From: Acidobacteriota bacterium
GTDB lineage: Bacteria; Acidobacteriota; Blastocatellia; Pyrinomonadales; Pyrinomonadaceae
NCBI GenBank assembly: GCA_003222935.1
Contig: QHXL01000458.1
Coordinates: 1 to 6,162, forward strand
Direction: 5' to 3'
DNA length: 6,162 bases
The notes under the pieces were generated by a model. That model was given only the letters and a program-made list of their open reading frames with translations. It did not search any database and had not been told where the DNA came from. The translations under genes were made by a program, and so were the position numbers. How positions within the stretch are numbered: the first letter of the stretch is position 1; each line of letters starts with the position of its first letter. Shown here piece by piece: positions 1 through 5,521 of this stretch.

Positions 1-1237
1 AGTAATTCAGCAAAGCAAACCCGCTCTTGTTGAAACGCGCTTGCGGAATGATGTTGAGACCCAGCGGGTTGGCGGCTGTTGCGCGACTGGGATCACGGAA
101 GCAGGCACTCGAATCGGTAGCCGTACAATTTCCCGTTCCAATTAGCGGATCCCGAATGAACACTTTTGCGTTTGACGAATTTATTGATTGTGAAAAGTCG
201 CCCACTCGCTCAAGCGCAGTTGGCATCGTCACAAAGCGTGGATCCTGCGGGGTGATCTGGTGTGGCTTTTCGTACGAGAAGAAGAAGAACGCTTTGTTCT
301 TCAACCAGAAGTCGCCACCCTCACCAAACCGCGGCAATGGCAATGGACCACCAACATTCCCACCCGGGTACAAGTGTCGATAAAGCGGTCGCTTCAATCC
401 GGCCTTGTTGTTAAAGAATGGAGACGCATTCAACGACTCGTTGCGCAGGAAGTAGTAGGCCGTGCCTCTGTATTCCCTGCCTCCGCCCTTCGAGACGATG
501 TTGATGATCGCCCCGCCGTTGTTGCCGTATTCAGCACCGTAGTTATTGCGCAGAACTTTCACTTCGGCGACTGCGTCCTGATTGATAGTAAAGCTGAGTT
601 TGTTTGAGCCGCTCGGCTCACCGGCAAACAACCCATCAATCGTTGGCACAGTGGAACGGCCGCGTTGACCCGACACGTTTGGCAGATCAGTTCCGAAGCC
701 GTCACCGGCGCCTTCAATATCGTCGTTGTTGGAAGTGCCCGGGAGCAGACGAAGGAGAGATGTAACGTCGCGACCTTTGGTCGAGATCAAATTGATTTGA
801 TCGGCGGTTAGCCGCGCGGTCAGGTCGCTACTCTCTCGTTCGACGACCGCCCCTTCAGTCGTAACGCTGACTGTTTCTGAAACTTGTCCCGGCTGAAGCT
901 TGATGTCCGGGAGTGCAAGTTTCTCGTTCGCAGACAGAATCACCTCACGCTGCTCGTAAGTTTGGAATCCCTGCTTTTCAACCTTCACCAGGAAACTGCC
1001 AGGTTGTAGTGCAGCGAAGCTGTATCGACCGTCACTGTCGGTCGTAGCCGTTCGCGACTGGCCTGTCTTCTCACCAGTGAGCATTACGCTGGCTCCAGGA
1101 ATAACTCCGCCGGTTCCGTCAGTGACAGAACCTGATATCGAGCCGGTAATCGTTTGTCCGCTCGCGACAACACCGAGTGCGAGGGTCGTAACAATTACAA
1201 GCAGCATTCCCAGCATGTGACGCTTGAAACTAAACAT
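1..1237 (-). CDS. TonB-dependent receptor, Oar-like, with carboxypeptidase-regulatory-like domain (5' part, runs off left edge)
   Basis: Reading the minus strand from the ATG at 1237 gives 412 uninterrupted residues to the window edge. Residues 1-27 are a signal peptide (basic MFSFKRH, then a hydrophobic core ending ...VVASG before Q28). Residues 29-118 form a carboxypeptidase-regulatory-like beta-sandwich (ITGSISGSVTDGTGGVIPGA, then TDSDGRYSF and the LQPG turn). About 130-255 is the plug domain (LLRLLPG, VSGQRG, TIDG, YGAEYGNNGGAIINIVSKGG), followed by the first barrel strands (YRGTAYYFLRN, FFFFSYEK). C371 and C379 could form a disulfide in an extracellular loop. No clear TonB box is seen. 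Such receptors sit in the outer membrane and import large ligands, often glycans or peptides, using TonB energy; the substrate cannot be read here. The family usually exceeds 1000 residues, so well over half is outside the window. It lies 221 bp downstream of the GntR regulator gene, which may control it. Confidence 0.93.
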   Translation of the reverse strand, partial: MFSFKRHMLGMLLVIVTTLALGVVASGQTITGSISGSVTDGTGGVIPGASVMLTGEKTGQSRTATTDSDGRYSFAALQPGSFLVKVEKQGFQTYEQREVILSANEKLALPDIKLQPGQVSETVSVTTEGAVVERESSDLTARLTADQINLISTKGRDVTSLLRLLPGTSNNDDIEGAGDGFGTDLPNVSGQRGRSTVPTIDGLFAGEPSGSNKLSFTINQDAVAEVKVLRNNYGAEYGNNGGAIINIVSKGGGREYRGTAYYFLRNESLNASPFFNNKAGLKRPLYRHLYPGGNVGGPLPLPRFGEGGDFWLKNKAFFFFSYEKPHQITPQDPRFVTMPTALERVGDFSQSINSSNAKVFIRDPLIGTGNCTATDSSACFRDPSRATAANPLGLNIIPQARFNKSGFALLNY

Positions 1238-1241
1238 GGGA

Positions 1242-1250
1242 CTCCTCCTT
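1242..1250 (-). promoter_or_regulatory. Strong Shine-Dalgarno site of the TonB-dependent receptor
   Basis: The minus strand reads AAGGAGGAG, an almost perfect anti-16S match, with 6 nt between the AAGGAGG core and the ATG at 1237. It fixes the receptor start. It is the strongest ribosome binding site in the window, which fits a high-expression outer-membrane protein. I found no convincing -35/-10 pair for this gene. Confidence 0.85.
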
Positions 1251-1319
1251 CAAGTTTGGCCGATACGAAAAGCTGTTTTGCGCCTGACGACGAGAAAACC
1301 GATTATTGCTGAGACTTCT

Positions 1320-1342
1320 AATTGTCTTCTCTTTAGACAATT
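1320..1342. promoter_or_regulatory. Candidate operator: perfect 8-bp inverted repeat upstream of the receptor
   Basis: AATTGTCT (1320-1327) and AGACAATT (1335-1342) are exact reverse complements separated by 7 nt. The site lies about 83 bp upstream of the receptor ATG and downstream of the GntR gene. It is AT-rich and not followed by a T-run, so it suits a dimeric regulator better than a terminator. The neighbouring FadR-type regulator is the obvious candidate. Its family usually prefers GT-N3-AC cores with close half-sites, so the wider 7-nt spacer is atypical and the pairing is inference. Confidence 0.5.
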
Positions 1343-1396
1343 TGAATAAAACCCGTACTATTCTGGCTGCCTTGCAATTAATTTTTCCTGTTTAGT

Positions 1397-1438
1397 GTCG
1401 AGTTTGCTGAACCGCTGACGCGGTTTGAGGCGCTCGAC
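1397..1438. other. Nested hairpin between regulator and receptor genes
   Basis: An inner perfect stem AACCGC/GCGGTT (1410-1415 with 1420-1425, loop TGAC) is enclosed by an outer stem GTCGAG/CTCGAC (1397-1402 with 1433-1438). It begins about 20 nt after the regulator stop codon, where a terminator would be expected. Neither strand has a T-run directly after it, so it is not a canonical intrinsic terminator. It could be a weak terminator, a processing or stabilising structure, or a degenerate repeat. Confidence 0.4.
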
Positions 1439-1458
1439 GCACCTCGTGGAAATCAAAA

Positions 1459-2217
1459 TCAGATTCGATCTTTTGGTTGTTGACGTTCTTGCTGTTGTTT
1501 CTCTTCGAGCGCAAATGCTCGCTGGGCACGAACGATGTGTTCGCTCATCGCTTCGCGTGCTTCGTCCGGGTTATGCGAACGAATAGCTCGATAGACTCGA
1601 CGGTGGAGTTCGAGAGACTCGTTGAAATCGTGAGCTCTCTCGATTGTGTCGCGCCGACGTTCGTACAGAATTGCCGAAACCATTTCAACTAGTGTCGCTA
1701 AAGTAGGATTGCCCGACCCAGCGGCGACAGCGCGGTGAAAGGCGATGTCGTGCAAGAGAAACTGTTGCGGGTCTTTCAAGGCCGCAAACATCTCGGCGAT
1801 TTCTTCGGCCATGGTTGCGAGTTGATCCCCGGTGGCACGTTCGGCAGCCAGGCCGGCTGCTCCCACTTCGAGTATCGATCTCGTCTCGAACATGTGGTCG
1901 TAGCTAAACCCGTGAAGTTCAGCCAGCAGACGCAGTGGTTCGCTATCGAGTGTAGGTGGACCGTCGACGATAAAAGTTCCGGCGCCCTGTCTGGACTGGA
2001 GCACGCCCATCGAAATCAACGAACTCAAGCCTGCACGCAAAGATGGACGACTGATTCCGAGCTGTTTGGCCAATTCGCGCTCAGGCGGAAGGCGGTCCCC
2101 TGGTTTCAGCTCTTCGCGCTTTATCAGGTCATAAACTCGCGCAACCACTTGCTCAGTATTCTGAGCTGAACGGAGCGGTTGAATGATTTGAAGATGGGCT
2201 AAACTCGAATTGGTCAT
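1459..2217 (-). CDS. GntR-family transcriptional regulator, FadR subfamily (FCD domain)
   Basis: This is a 252-residue protein of normal FadR-group length. Residues 20-85 are the winged helix: QVVARVYDLI, then the hallmark LKPGDRLPPERELAKQLGIS, the recognition helix SRPSLRAGL and the wing RQGAGTFIV. Residues 105-235 are an all-helical FCD ligand-binding domain. Its four usual metal ligands are all present: D157 and H161 (HDIAFHRAV), H205 (ELHRRVYRAI) and H227 (SEHIV), with the typical 22-residue H-to-H spacing. This predicts a metal-assisted pocket for a carboxylate, as in regulators of sugar-acid, lactate or fatty-acid metabolism. The C-terminus is a Gln/Glu-rich tail (EEKQQQERQQ). No good Shine-Dalgarno precedes the ATG at 2217, and the predicted leader is only about 18 nt. 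The gene has its own promoter and is followed by the receptor gene in the same direction. The effector is unknown. Confidence 0.95.
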   Translation of the reverse strand: MTNSSLAHLQIIQPLRSAQNTEQVVARVYDLIKREELKPGDRLPPERELAKQLGISRPSLRAGLSSLISMGVLQSRQGAGTFIVDGPPTLDSEPLRLLAELHGFSYDHMFETRSILEVGAAGLAAERATGDQLATMAEEIAEMFAALKDPQQFLLHDIAFHRAVAAGSGNPTLATLVEMVSAILYERRRDTIERAHDFNESLELHRRVYRAIRSHNPDEAREAMSEHIVRAQRAFALEEKQQQERQQPKDRI

Positions 2218-2241
2218 AACAATTTGGGTTAACGCCAGCCA

Positions 2242-2270
2242 CTTATAGTACCAATCAGCTACTCCGTCAA
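2242..2270 (-). promoter_or_regulatory. Sigma70-like promoter of the GntR regulator
   Basis: On the minus strand TTGACG (-35, 2265-2270) and TATAAG (-10, 2242-2247) are separated by exactly 17 bp. The predicted start is near 2235, giving a leader of about 18 nt before the ATG at 2217. The spacer ends in ATTGGTAC, which resembles a FadR-family half-site (ATTGGT). That would put a repressor directly on the promoter and suggests autoregulation. Confidence 0.65.
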
Positions 2271-2284
2271 GGCATTTTACAGGG

Positions 2285-2308
2285 AATTGTTAGTTGAACT
2301 GACTAATT
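2285..2308. promoter_or_regulatory. Candidate upstream operator with partial dyad symmetry
   Basis: The plus strand shows AATTGT at 2285-2290 and AATT at 2305-2308. Inside them TTAGT (2290-2294) and ACTAA (2302-2306) are inverted with a 7-nt spacer, and AGTT-G-AACT (2292-2300) is a smaller exact dyad. It lies just upstream of the -35 box of the regulator promoter. The AATTGT half and the 7-nt inner spacing recall the perfect inverted repeat at 1320-1342, so both could bind the same regulator. A separate GGT-CA-ACC dyad lies at 2322-2329. Confidence 0.35.
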
Positions 2309-2498
2309 GATGATCCAAAGCGGTCAACCAATGTCTTGCGTTCGTTGATTACTGCTCAAACCAAATCACTGTATTGCGAGTGAAACCTGAGAGAGTCGGG
2401 GCGAGGTGCGACAATTCTGATTTCCAATTATCCGAAATGTTTTAGAGACCCTTGCAAATTTCTCATTCCCTTTGTTGTTCCGAGAATCTGACATCTGG
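2309..2498. other. Intergenic stretch with no recognisable gene
   Basis: The gap between the dehydrogenase and the regulator is 524 bp. Its left side holds the regulator promoter and candidate operators, and its right side the hairpin repeat array. Apart from the small GGTCAACC dyad at 2322-2329, I see no coding potential, RNA gene or terminator here. Confidence 0.5.
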
Positions 2499-2730
2499 GA
2501 TACCAGCTTTAGCCGCGTGGAGCTTCAACTTGTCGCTAGGACGGTTGTATGAGGAACCGCGCTGAGATACCACCGACTTCAGTCGCGTGGTATCTTCCAA
2601 AATCGAGCAGGCGACTTCTAGTTTGAATTGAAACTCCACGCAACTGAAGTCGGTGGTGTCTCTCTCAAAATCGAGCGGGCGAGTTCTAATTTGAAATTGA
2701 GCCTCCACGCGGCTAAAGCCGGTGGTATCT
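2499..2730. repeat. Array of four REP-like hairpin repeats
   Basis: Four related 24-30-nt hairpins start at 2499, 2566, 2634 and 2703, at intervals of 67-69 nt. The first two are in one orientation and the last two are inverted. The common form is CCAC, CGRC, a four-base loop (TTCA or TTTA), GYCG, one extra base, GTGG. The second copy is the best: a 13-bp stem (2565-2577 with 2582-2595) with one bulged C. The first copy has lost three stem bases. The spacers before copies three and four are clearly homologous (both contain AAAATCGAGC and a TTTGAA run), so these two units are tandem duplicates. The array starts 12 nt after the dehydrogenase stop codon. It looks like non-autonomous REP/BIME-type DNA mobilised in trans; no transposase is present in the window. 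Confidence 0.8.
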
Positions 2731-2741
2731 GAGGACGGCCG

Positions 2742-3488
2742 CTACTGACGGGTTTTTCTTCCGTAGCCTAACTCAGCGCCGCCGGAGATGATGTGATCCA
2801 CCCCGGTGGTGAATGTCGCTTCCGCAGCGATAAACAAACACAACTTTCCGACTTCCTCTATCGTTCCCATCCGACCCAGTAGCTGAGCTGCTTCACCGTC
2901 TGCGCGACACTGTTCTGGATCCGACGCGGCGTCGATCGCTTCCTGCCACAGGGGAGTGTAGACATTGCCGGGTGAAACTGAGTTGACTCTTACACCGTGT
3001 TCAGCTTCATCTATCGCTATGATTGCGCCTTTGGTCGGCACGTAGGCTGTTGCGTGGAGCTGGCCTATTATGCCGACAAGGCTCGAGAGGTTGATGATGT
3101 TGCCTTTCGTCTGCCGCAAATGCGGCAGGGAAAACTTGCAAGCTGCGAAAATGCTTACGAGGTTCAGTTCAAGTAGATCGCGGAATTCTTCGATTGAAAA
3201 GTCATCAATCGGTTTGTGCGGTGGATGCCAGCCCGCATTATTTATCAGGCAATCAAGCCGGCCGTGTTTCTCAATCGTCGTGTCGACTAAACTCCGAAGC
3301 TGCTCGGTGTCTGAAACATCACATTGAACAAACGTCGCATGTAATTCACGCGCCAGCGACTCTCCTTCCGCCGCGTTGCGTGCACAGAAAACTACATTCG
3401 CCCCGGCAGCGACGAAGCTTTGTACACAACCTTTACCAATCCCTTTACTTCCGCCGGTGATGAGAACAACTTTGTCGGTGTATCGCAT
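2742..3488 (-). CDS. Short-chain dehydrogenase/reductase resembling HSD17B14, with a short internal deletion
   Basis: This is a cytosolic NAD(P)-dependent classical SDR of 248 residues from the ATG at 3488. A GTG at 3500 would add four residues, but it lies inside a repeat, so I reject it. Visible motifs are TGGSKGIG (11-18), NNAG (83-86), N109 in ELNL, S136 in LSSLVG, Y149-x3-K153, and PGNVYTPLW near 173. The ending GGAELGYG and the stretches GRLDC, ELNL, SSLVG.IGQ and LGRMG match, from memory, animal HSD17B14, recently described as an L-fucose dehydrogenase. Two oddities stand out. Six residues (MTKALA in the human protein) are missing between A158 and I159, in the helix after the catalytic Lys. 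The acidic residue ending strand 2 is A36, followed by R37-N38, which suggests NADP rather than NAD. No Shine-Dalgarno is visible. Substrate and activity are uncertain. Confidence 0.9.
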   Translation of the reverse strand: MRYTDKVVLITGGSKGIGKGCVQSFVAAGANVVFCARNAAEGESLARELHATFVQCDVSDTEQLRSLVDTTIEKHGRLDCLINNAGWHPPHKPIDDFSIEEFRDLLELNLVSIFAACKFSLPHLRQTKGNIINLSSLVGIIGQLHATAYVPTKGAIIAIDEAEHGVRVNSVSPGNVYTPLWQEAIDAASDPEQCRADGEAAQLLGRMGTIEEVGKLCLFIAAEATFTTGVDHIISGGAELGYGRKTRQ

Positions 3489-3491
3489 AAT

Positions 3492-3566
3492 GAGTGGCAC
3501 AGACTTCAGTCTGTGAACGTAGTCCAGCTAATTACAAAGAAACACAGACTGAAGCCTGTGCTACTC
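3492..3566. repeat. BIME-like pair of inverted REP hairpins
   Basis: Two 24-bp copies, 3492-3515 and 3543-3566, face each other across 27 nt and match at 22 of 24 positions as inverted repeats. Each contains a self-complementary core: CACAGAC-TTCA-GTCTGTG at 3498-3515, and its near inverse CACAGACTGAAGCCTGTG at 3543-3560. They fill almost all of the 84-bp gap between the calcium-loop gene and the dehydrogenase. One edge is 6 nt from the upstream stop codon, and the other is 3 nt from the dehydrogenase ATG. The GAC-TTCA-GTC core is shared with the array at 2499-2730. Confidence 0.85.
3534..3560 (-). terminator. Possible intrinsic terminator made from a REP hairpin
   Basis: In the minus direction, CACAGGC-TTCA-GTCTGTG (3560-3543) forms a 7-bp stem in RNA with one G-U pair. 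It is followed at once by TTTCTTTGT. It lies 12 nt after the stop codon of the calcium-loop gene. It would reduce read-through into the dehydrogenase. The stem is short and the T-run interrupted, so it is probably leaky. Confidence 0.4.
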
Positions 3567-3572
3567 GCTCTT

Positions 3573-5426
3573 TCAACGTCCCGGTACTTCCGAAATTTTC
3601 CTGGCGTATGCTTCAAACTCACCAAGGTAGTAGAGCCTGATCAAATCCTTTTCCAAATTTTCCAGAGCCGGTTGCGATTGCTTGAGATCGCGGAGTCGAC
3701 GGCGAATCTCACGGAAGATCTTTTCTTTCAGCCAGTAACCATGATCGTAACGTTCACCGATCGCCGAGGCCGAAGCGAGCTGATCAATCTCAGGGGTCGT
3801 TAACCCTTTTCGCCATGCAGCACGATAGACGTCCAATCCCTCCTGAAACGATTGGTTGGAAATTTTTGTAAAGAGTTCGTTCAGCCCTTTCCAACCAACG
3901 CCGTGCGTATCGATCAAAGTCGCTACATCAGGATGCGGGTTCTGGGCCGACTTGTAATCGAGGAGCGACACCTTCAAGTCAACCTTACGGTCGCCATCGT
4001 AGTCGTACTCCACGGTATCCAGGAACCCGTTGTTGTCAGTATCGGTGTACTTCACGACTTCCTCGACACGAGTGGCGAGCGGTTTTGGCGATGGTGTCTT
4101 TACGCCGCCGTGGAATTCCGCGTTCTTATCGACGGTCCAGGCGCCCCATTCCGCGCCGGCCAGGTGGAGCTTTCGATCAAACACTCCGACGTAGAGTTTT
4201 CCGTTCCCGGAATTATCCTCGTCAAATTCGCCACGGTCTCCCAGTGAATCTGCTTGCGGATGGCCACTCAGTCCGGGCTTCTCTCCTTCAGCAACCATTG
4301 CCTGTTCAGCGTAGTTGCTACGCCGCCAACGTTTGACGGAATAAATGTCGATGTCTTTCACTCCGCCGAAGCCGTGCATCGGGTAGTACATCTCAACGCG
4401 TTCCCAACGATGATCGTCGTCATCTTCATCGAAAACTAAATACATCGTCTTCCAGCCGGCGCTAAAGAACGAGTCGTAACTTTTTTCGTGAGGCATGTAC
4501 ATCAGTTCGTCGATCTGCCGCCAGTTGTTCCACTGAAAGCAATCGTTGAAACGAGGATCTCCCTTCAACGCCGGGTACGAATGGACCATTGAGCGATAGG
4601 GGATTCCGTCTCCCCCAACGCCGCGTAAAGACATGTCGTAGTCGGTTTCATTCCCCTTGGTTGAATCGTTATCGAGGTCGAAGGTGACGAATGCTTCGTT
4701 GAGTACACCGGTGAGATTCGTCTTGTCGTTCTCGAGTGGCGGAACTGGATCGAGCCAACGCATCGCCATCTCGCTTACGCCGTCGTTGTCGAAATCAAAA
4801 AACGCAAAGGGGTTTTCCCAGTTCAGACGCGGATCAGGAAGCGACTGCGGTGGCCGGTGAACTTTTAGAAAGATAGAGTTACCGTTGTAATCAGGAAGCC
4901 AATCGGTGAGACCGGTGTAGCCCCAGTTGTCGTTTCCAAAATCAAATTTTGTCCAGTCGAGCCAGCCCAGCACACCGTCTTTATCAACATCGATGTAGAT
5001 CATCCAGTGTGACTCTGCCGCGTTCCATTTCGTGGGCCCCCACTCGGGTGATTGAGTCACGAAAGCCTCGAGATCTGCGCGACCGTCACGATCGTTGTCC
5101 GCCCACTTTACGTTTATGTCGTTTGGACCGTCATAGACTCCGTCGCCATTCTTGTCAATTTGAAGTACATCGCCGACTTGATCGCCACGAGTGTCAGTCG
5201 AACGCATGTCACCGTTTTCATCCAACCAGCGAACTCGTTTTCCATTCCACCATCGCTCAAGAATGTCGGGCTTGCCATCCTTGTTTATGTCCAGACGAAT
5301 AATTTCGTCGGAAGGAACGGAGGACTTAAGTGCAGTCTTGCGAAGTTCAGGGATACTTTGTTGAGCGAGCGCTGACGTGGTGATGAAGATTATTAGAACG
5401 AGAACTCTAAATGAGTAGCGACTCAT
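3573..5426 (-). CDS. Secreted protein of unknown family with multiple EF-hand/dockerin-like calcium-loop motifs
   Basis: This 617-residue protein has an N-terminal signal peptide (RVLVLIIFITTSALA, cleavage near residue 21), so it should be periplasmic or extracellular; no lipobox Cys is seen. At least ten Asp-rich loops of the D-x-[DN]-x-[DN]-G type occur, near 46-54, 69-73, 91-97, 110-118, 146-151, 211-216, 250-254, 333-338, 402-408, 462-470 and 475-483. Many are followed by a hydrophobic-D/E position, as in thrombospondin type 3, dockerin or EF-hand loops, suggesting structural calcium binding. Between them lie Trp-rich segments (NNWRQIDELMY, RWRRSNYAEQ, GAEWGAW) that do not look like simple FG-GAP/VCBS blades. 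Residues 540-612 are charged and helical. The ATG at 5426 is preceded by GAGGTG at a 4-nt spacing. I do not recognise the family. A carbohydrate-processing or surface role is possible but unproven. Confidence 0.88.
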   Translation of the reverse strand: MSRYSFRVLVLIIFITTSALAQQSIPELRKTALKSSVPSDEIIRLDINKDGKPDILERWWNGKRVRWLDENGDMRSTDTRGDQVGDVLQIDKNGDGVYDGPNDINVKWADNDRDGRADLEAFVTQSPEWGPTKWNAAESHWMIYIDVDKDGVLGWLDWTKFDFGNDNWGYTGLTDWLPDYNGNSIFLKVHRPPQSLPDPRLNWENPFAFFDFDNDGVSEMAMRWLDPVPPLENDKTNLTGVLNEAFVTFDLDNDSTKGNETDYDMSLRGVGGDGIPYRSMVHSYPALKGDPRFNDCFQWNNWRQIDELMYMPHEKSYDSFFSAGWKTMYLVFDEDDDDHRWERVEMYYPMHGFGGVKDIDIYSVKRWRRSNYAEQAMVAEGEKPGLSGHPQADSLGDRGEFDEDNSGNGKLYVGVFDRKLHLAGAEWGAWTVDKNAEFHGGVKTPSPKPLATRVEEVVKYTDTDNNGFLDTVEYDYDGDRKVDLKVSLLDYKSAQNPHPDVATLIDTHGVGWKGLNELFTKISNQSFQEGLDVYRAAWRKGLTTPEIDQLASASAIGERYDHGYWLKEKIFREIRRRLRDLKQSQPALENLEKDLIRLYYLGEFEAYARKISEVPGR

Positions 5427-5430
5427 TGTT

Positions 5431-5436
5431 CACCTC
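5431..5436 (-). promoter_or_regulatory. Shine-Dalgarno site of the calcium-loop protein
   Basis: The minus strand reads GAGGTG, 4 nt upstream of the ATG at 5426. It supports that start, which also gives a clean signal peptide. Confidence 0.65.
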
Positions 5437-5480
5437 AGATTGGTTCAAATGGTTTTTTAGATCGCGACTAGAATCGAGGG

Positions 5481-5509
5481 CTTATAGCACGTCGAATTTG
5501 ACTCAACAA
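5481..5509 (-). promoter_or_regulatory. Sigma70-like promoter of the calcium-loop protein
   Basis: On the minus strand TTGTTG (5504-5509) and TATAAG (5481-5486) are 17 bp apart. The -10 box is identical to that of the GntR gene, while the -35 is weaker. The predicted start near 5474 gives a leader of about 48 nt. The promoter lies just downstream of the inverted-repeat element at 5522-5627. Confidence 0.5.
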
Positions 5510-5521
5510 GACAGAATTAAA

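Noticed and set aside
27..607. Two plus-strand open frames opposite the receptor
   Set aside because: They overlap a gene whose minus-strand reading has a signal peptide, carboxypeptidase-regulatory-like and plug motifs; the plus-strand peptides are low-complexity shadows.
1477..2169. Plus-strand open frames opposite the GntR regulator
   Set aside because: The minus strand encodes a complete winged-helix plus FCD protein with all metal ligands; the antisense peptides have no recognisable features.
2463..2708. 81-codon minus-strand open frame between regulator and dehydrogenase
   Set aside because: It lies within the hairpin array and its peptide simply reflects the repeated DNA (for example DFERDTTDFS and SILEDTTRLKS come from the repeat units). 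No ribosome binding site or family resemblance is seen.
2499..2730. CRISPR-like regular spacing of about 68 nt
   Set aside because: The repeats are hairpins that invert midway, the spacers are homologous to each other rather than unique, and no cas gene is present.
3489..3500. Upstream GTG start adding MPLI to the dehydrogenase
   Set aside because: The extra codons lie partly in the REP repeat and no Shine-Dalgarno precedes them; classical SDRs begin close to the RYxxKVVLITGG segment.
3070..3803. Plus-strand open frames over the dehydrogenase and the repeat pair
   Set aside because: They are antisense to strong coding sequence or read through the repeats, without ribosome binding sites.
3852..5375. 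Several plus-strand open frames opposite the calcium-loop gene
   Set aside because: The minus frame spans 617 codons with signal peptide and repeated calcium-loop motifs; the opposite frames arise from its GAY-rich codon pattern.
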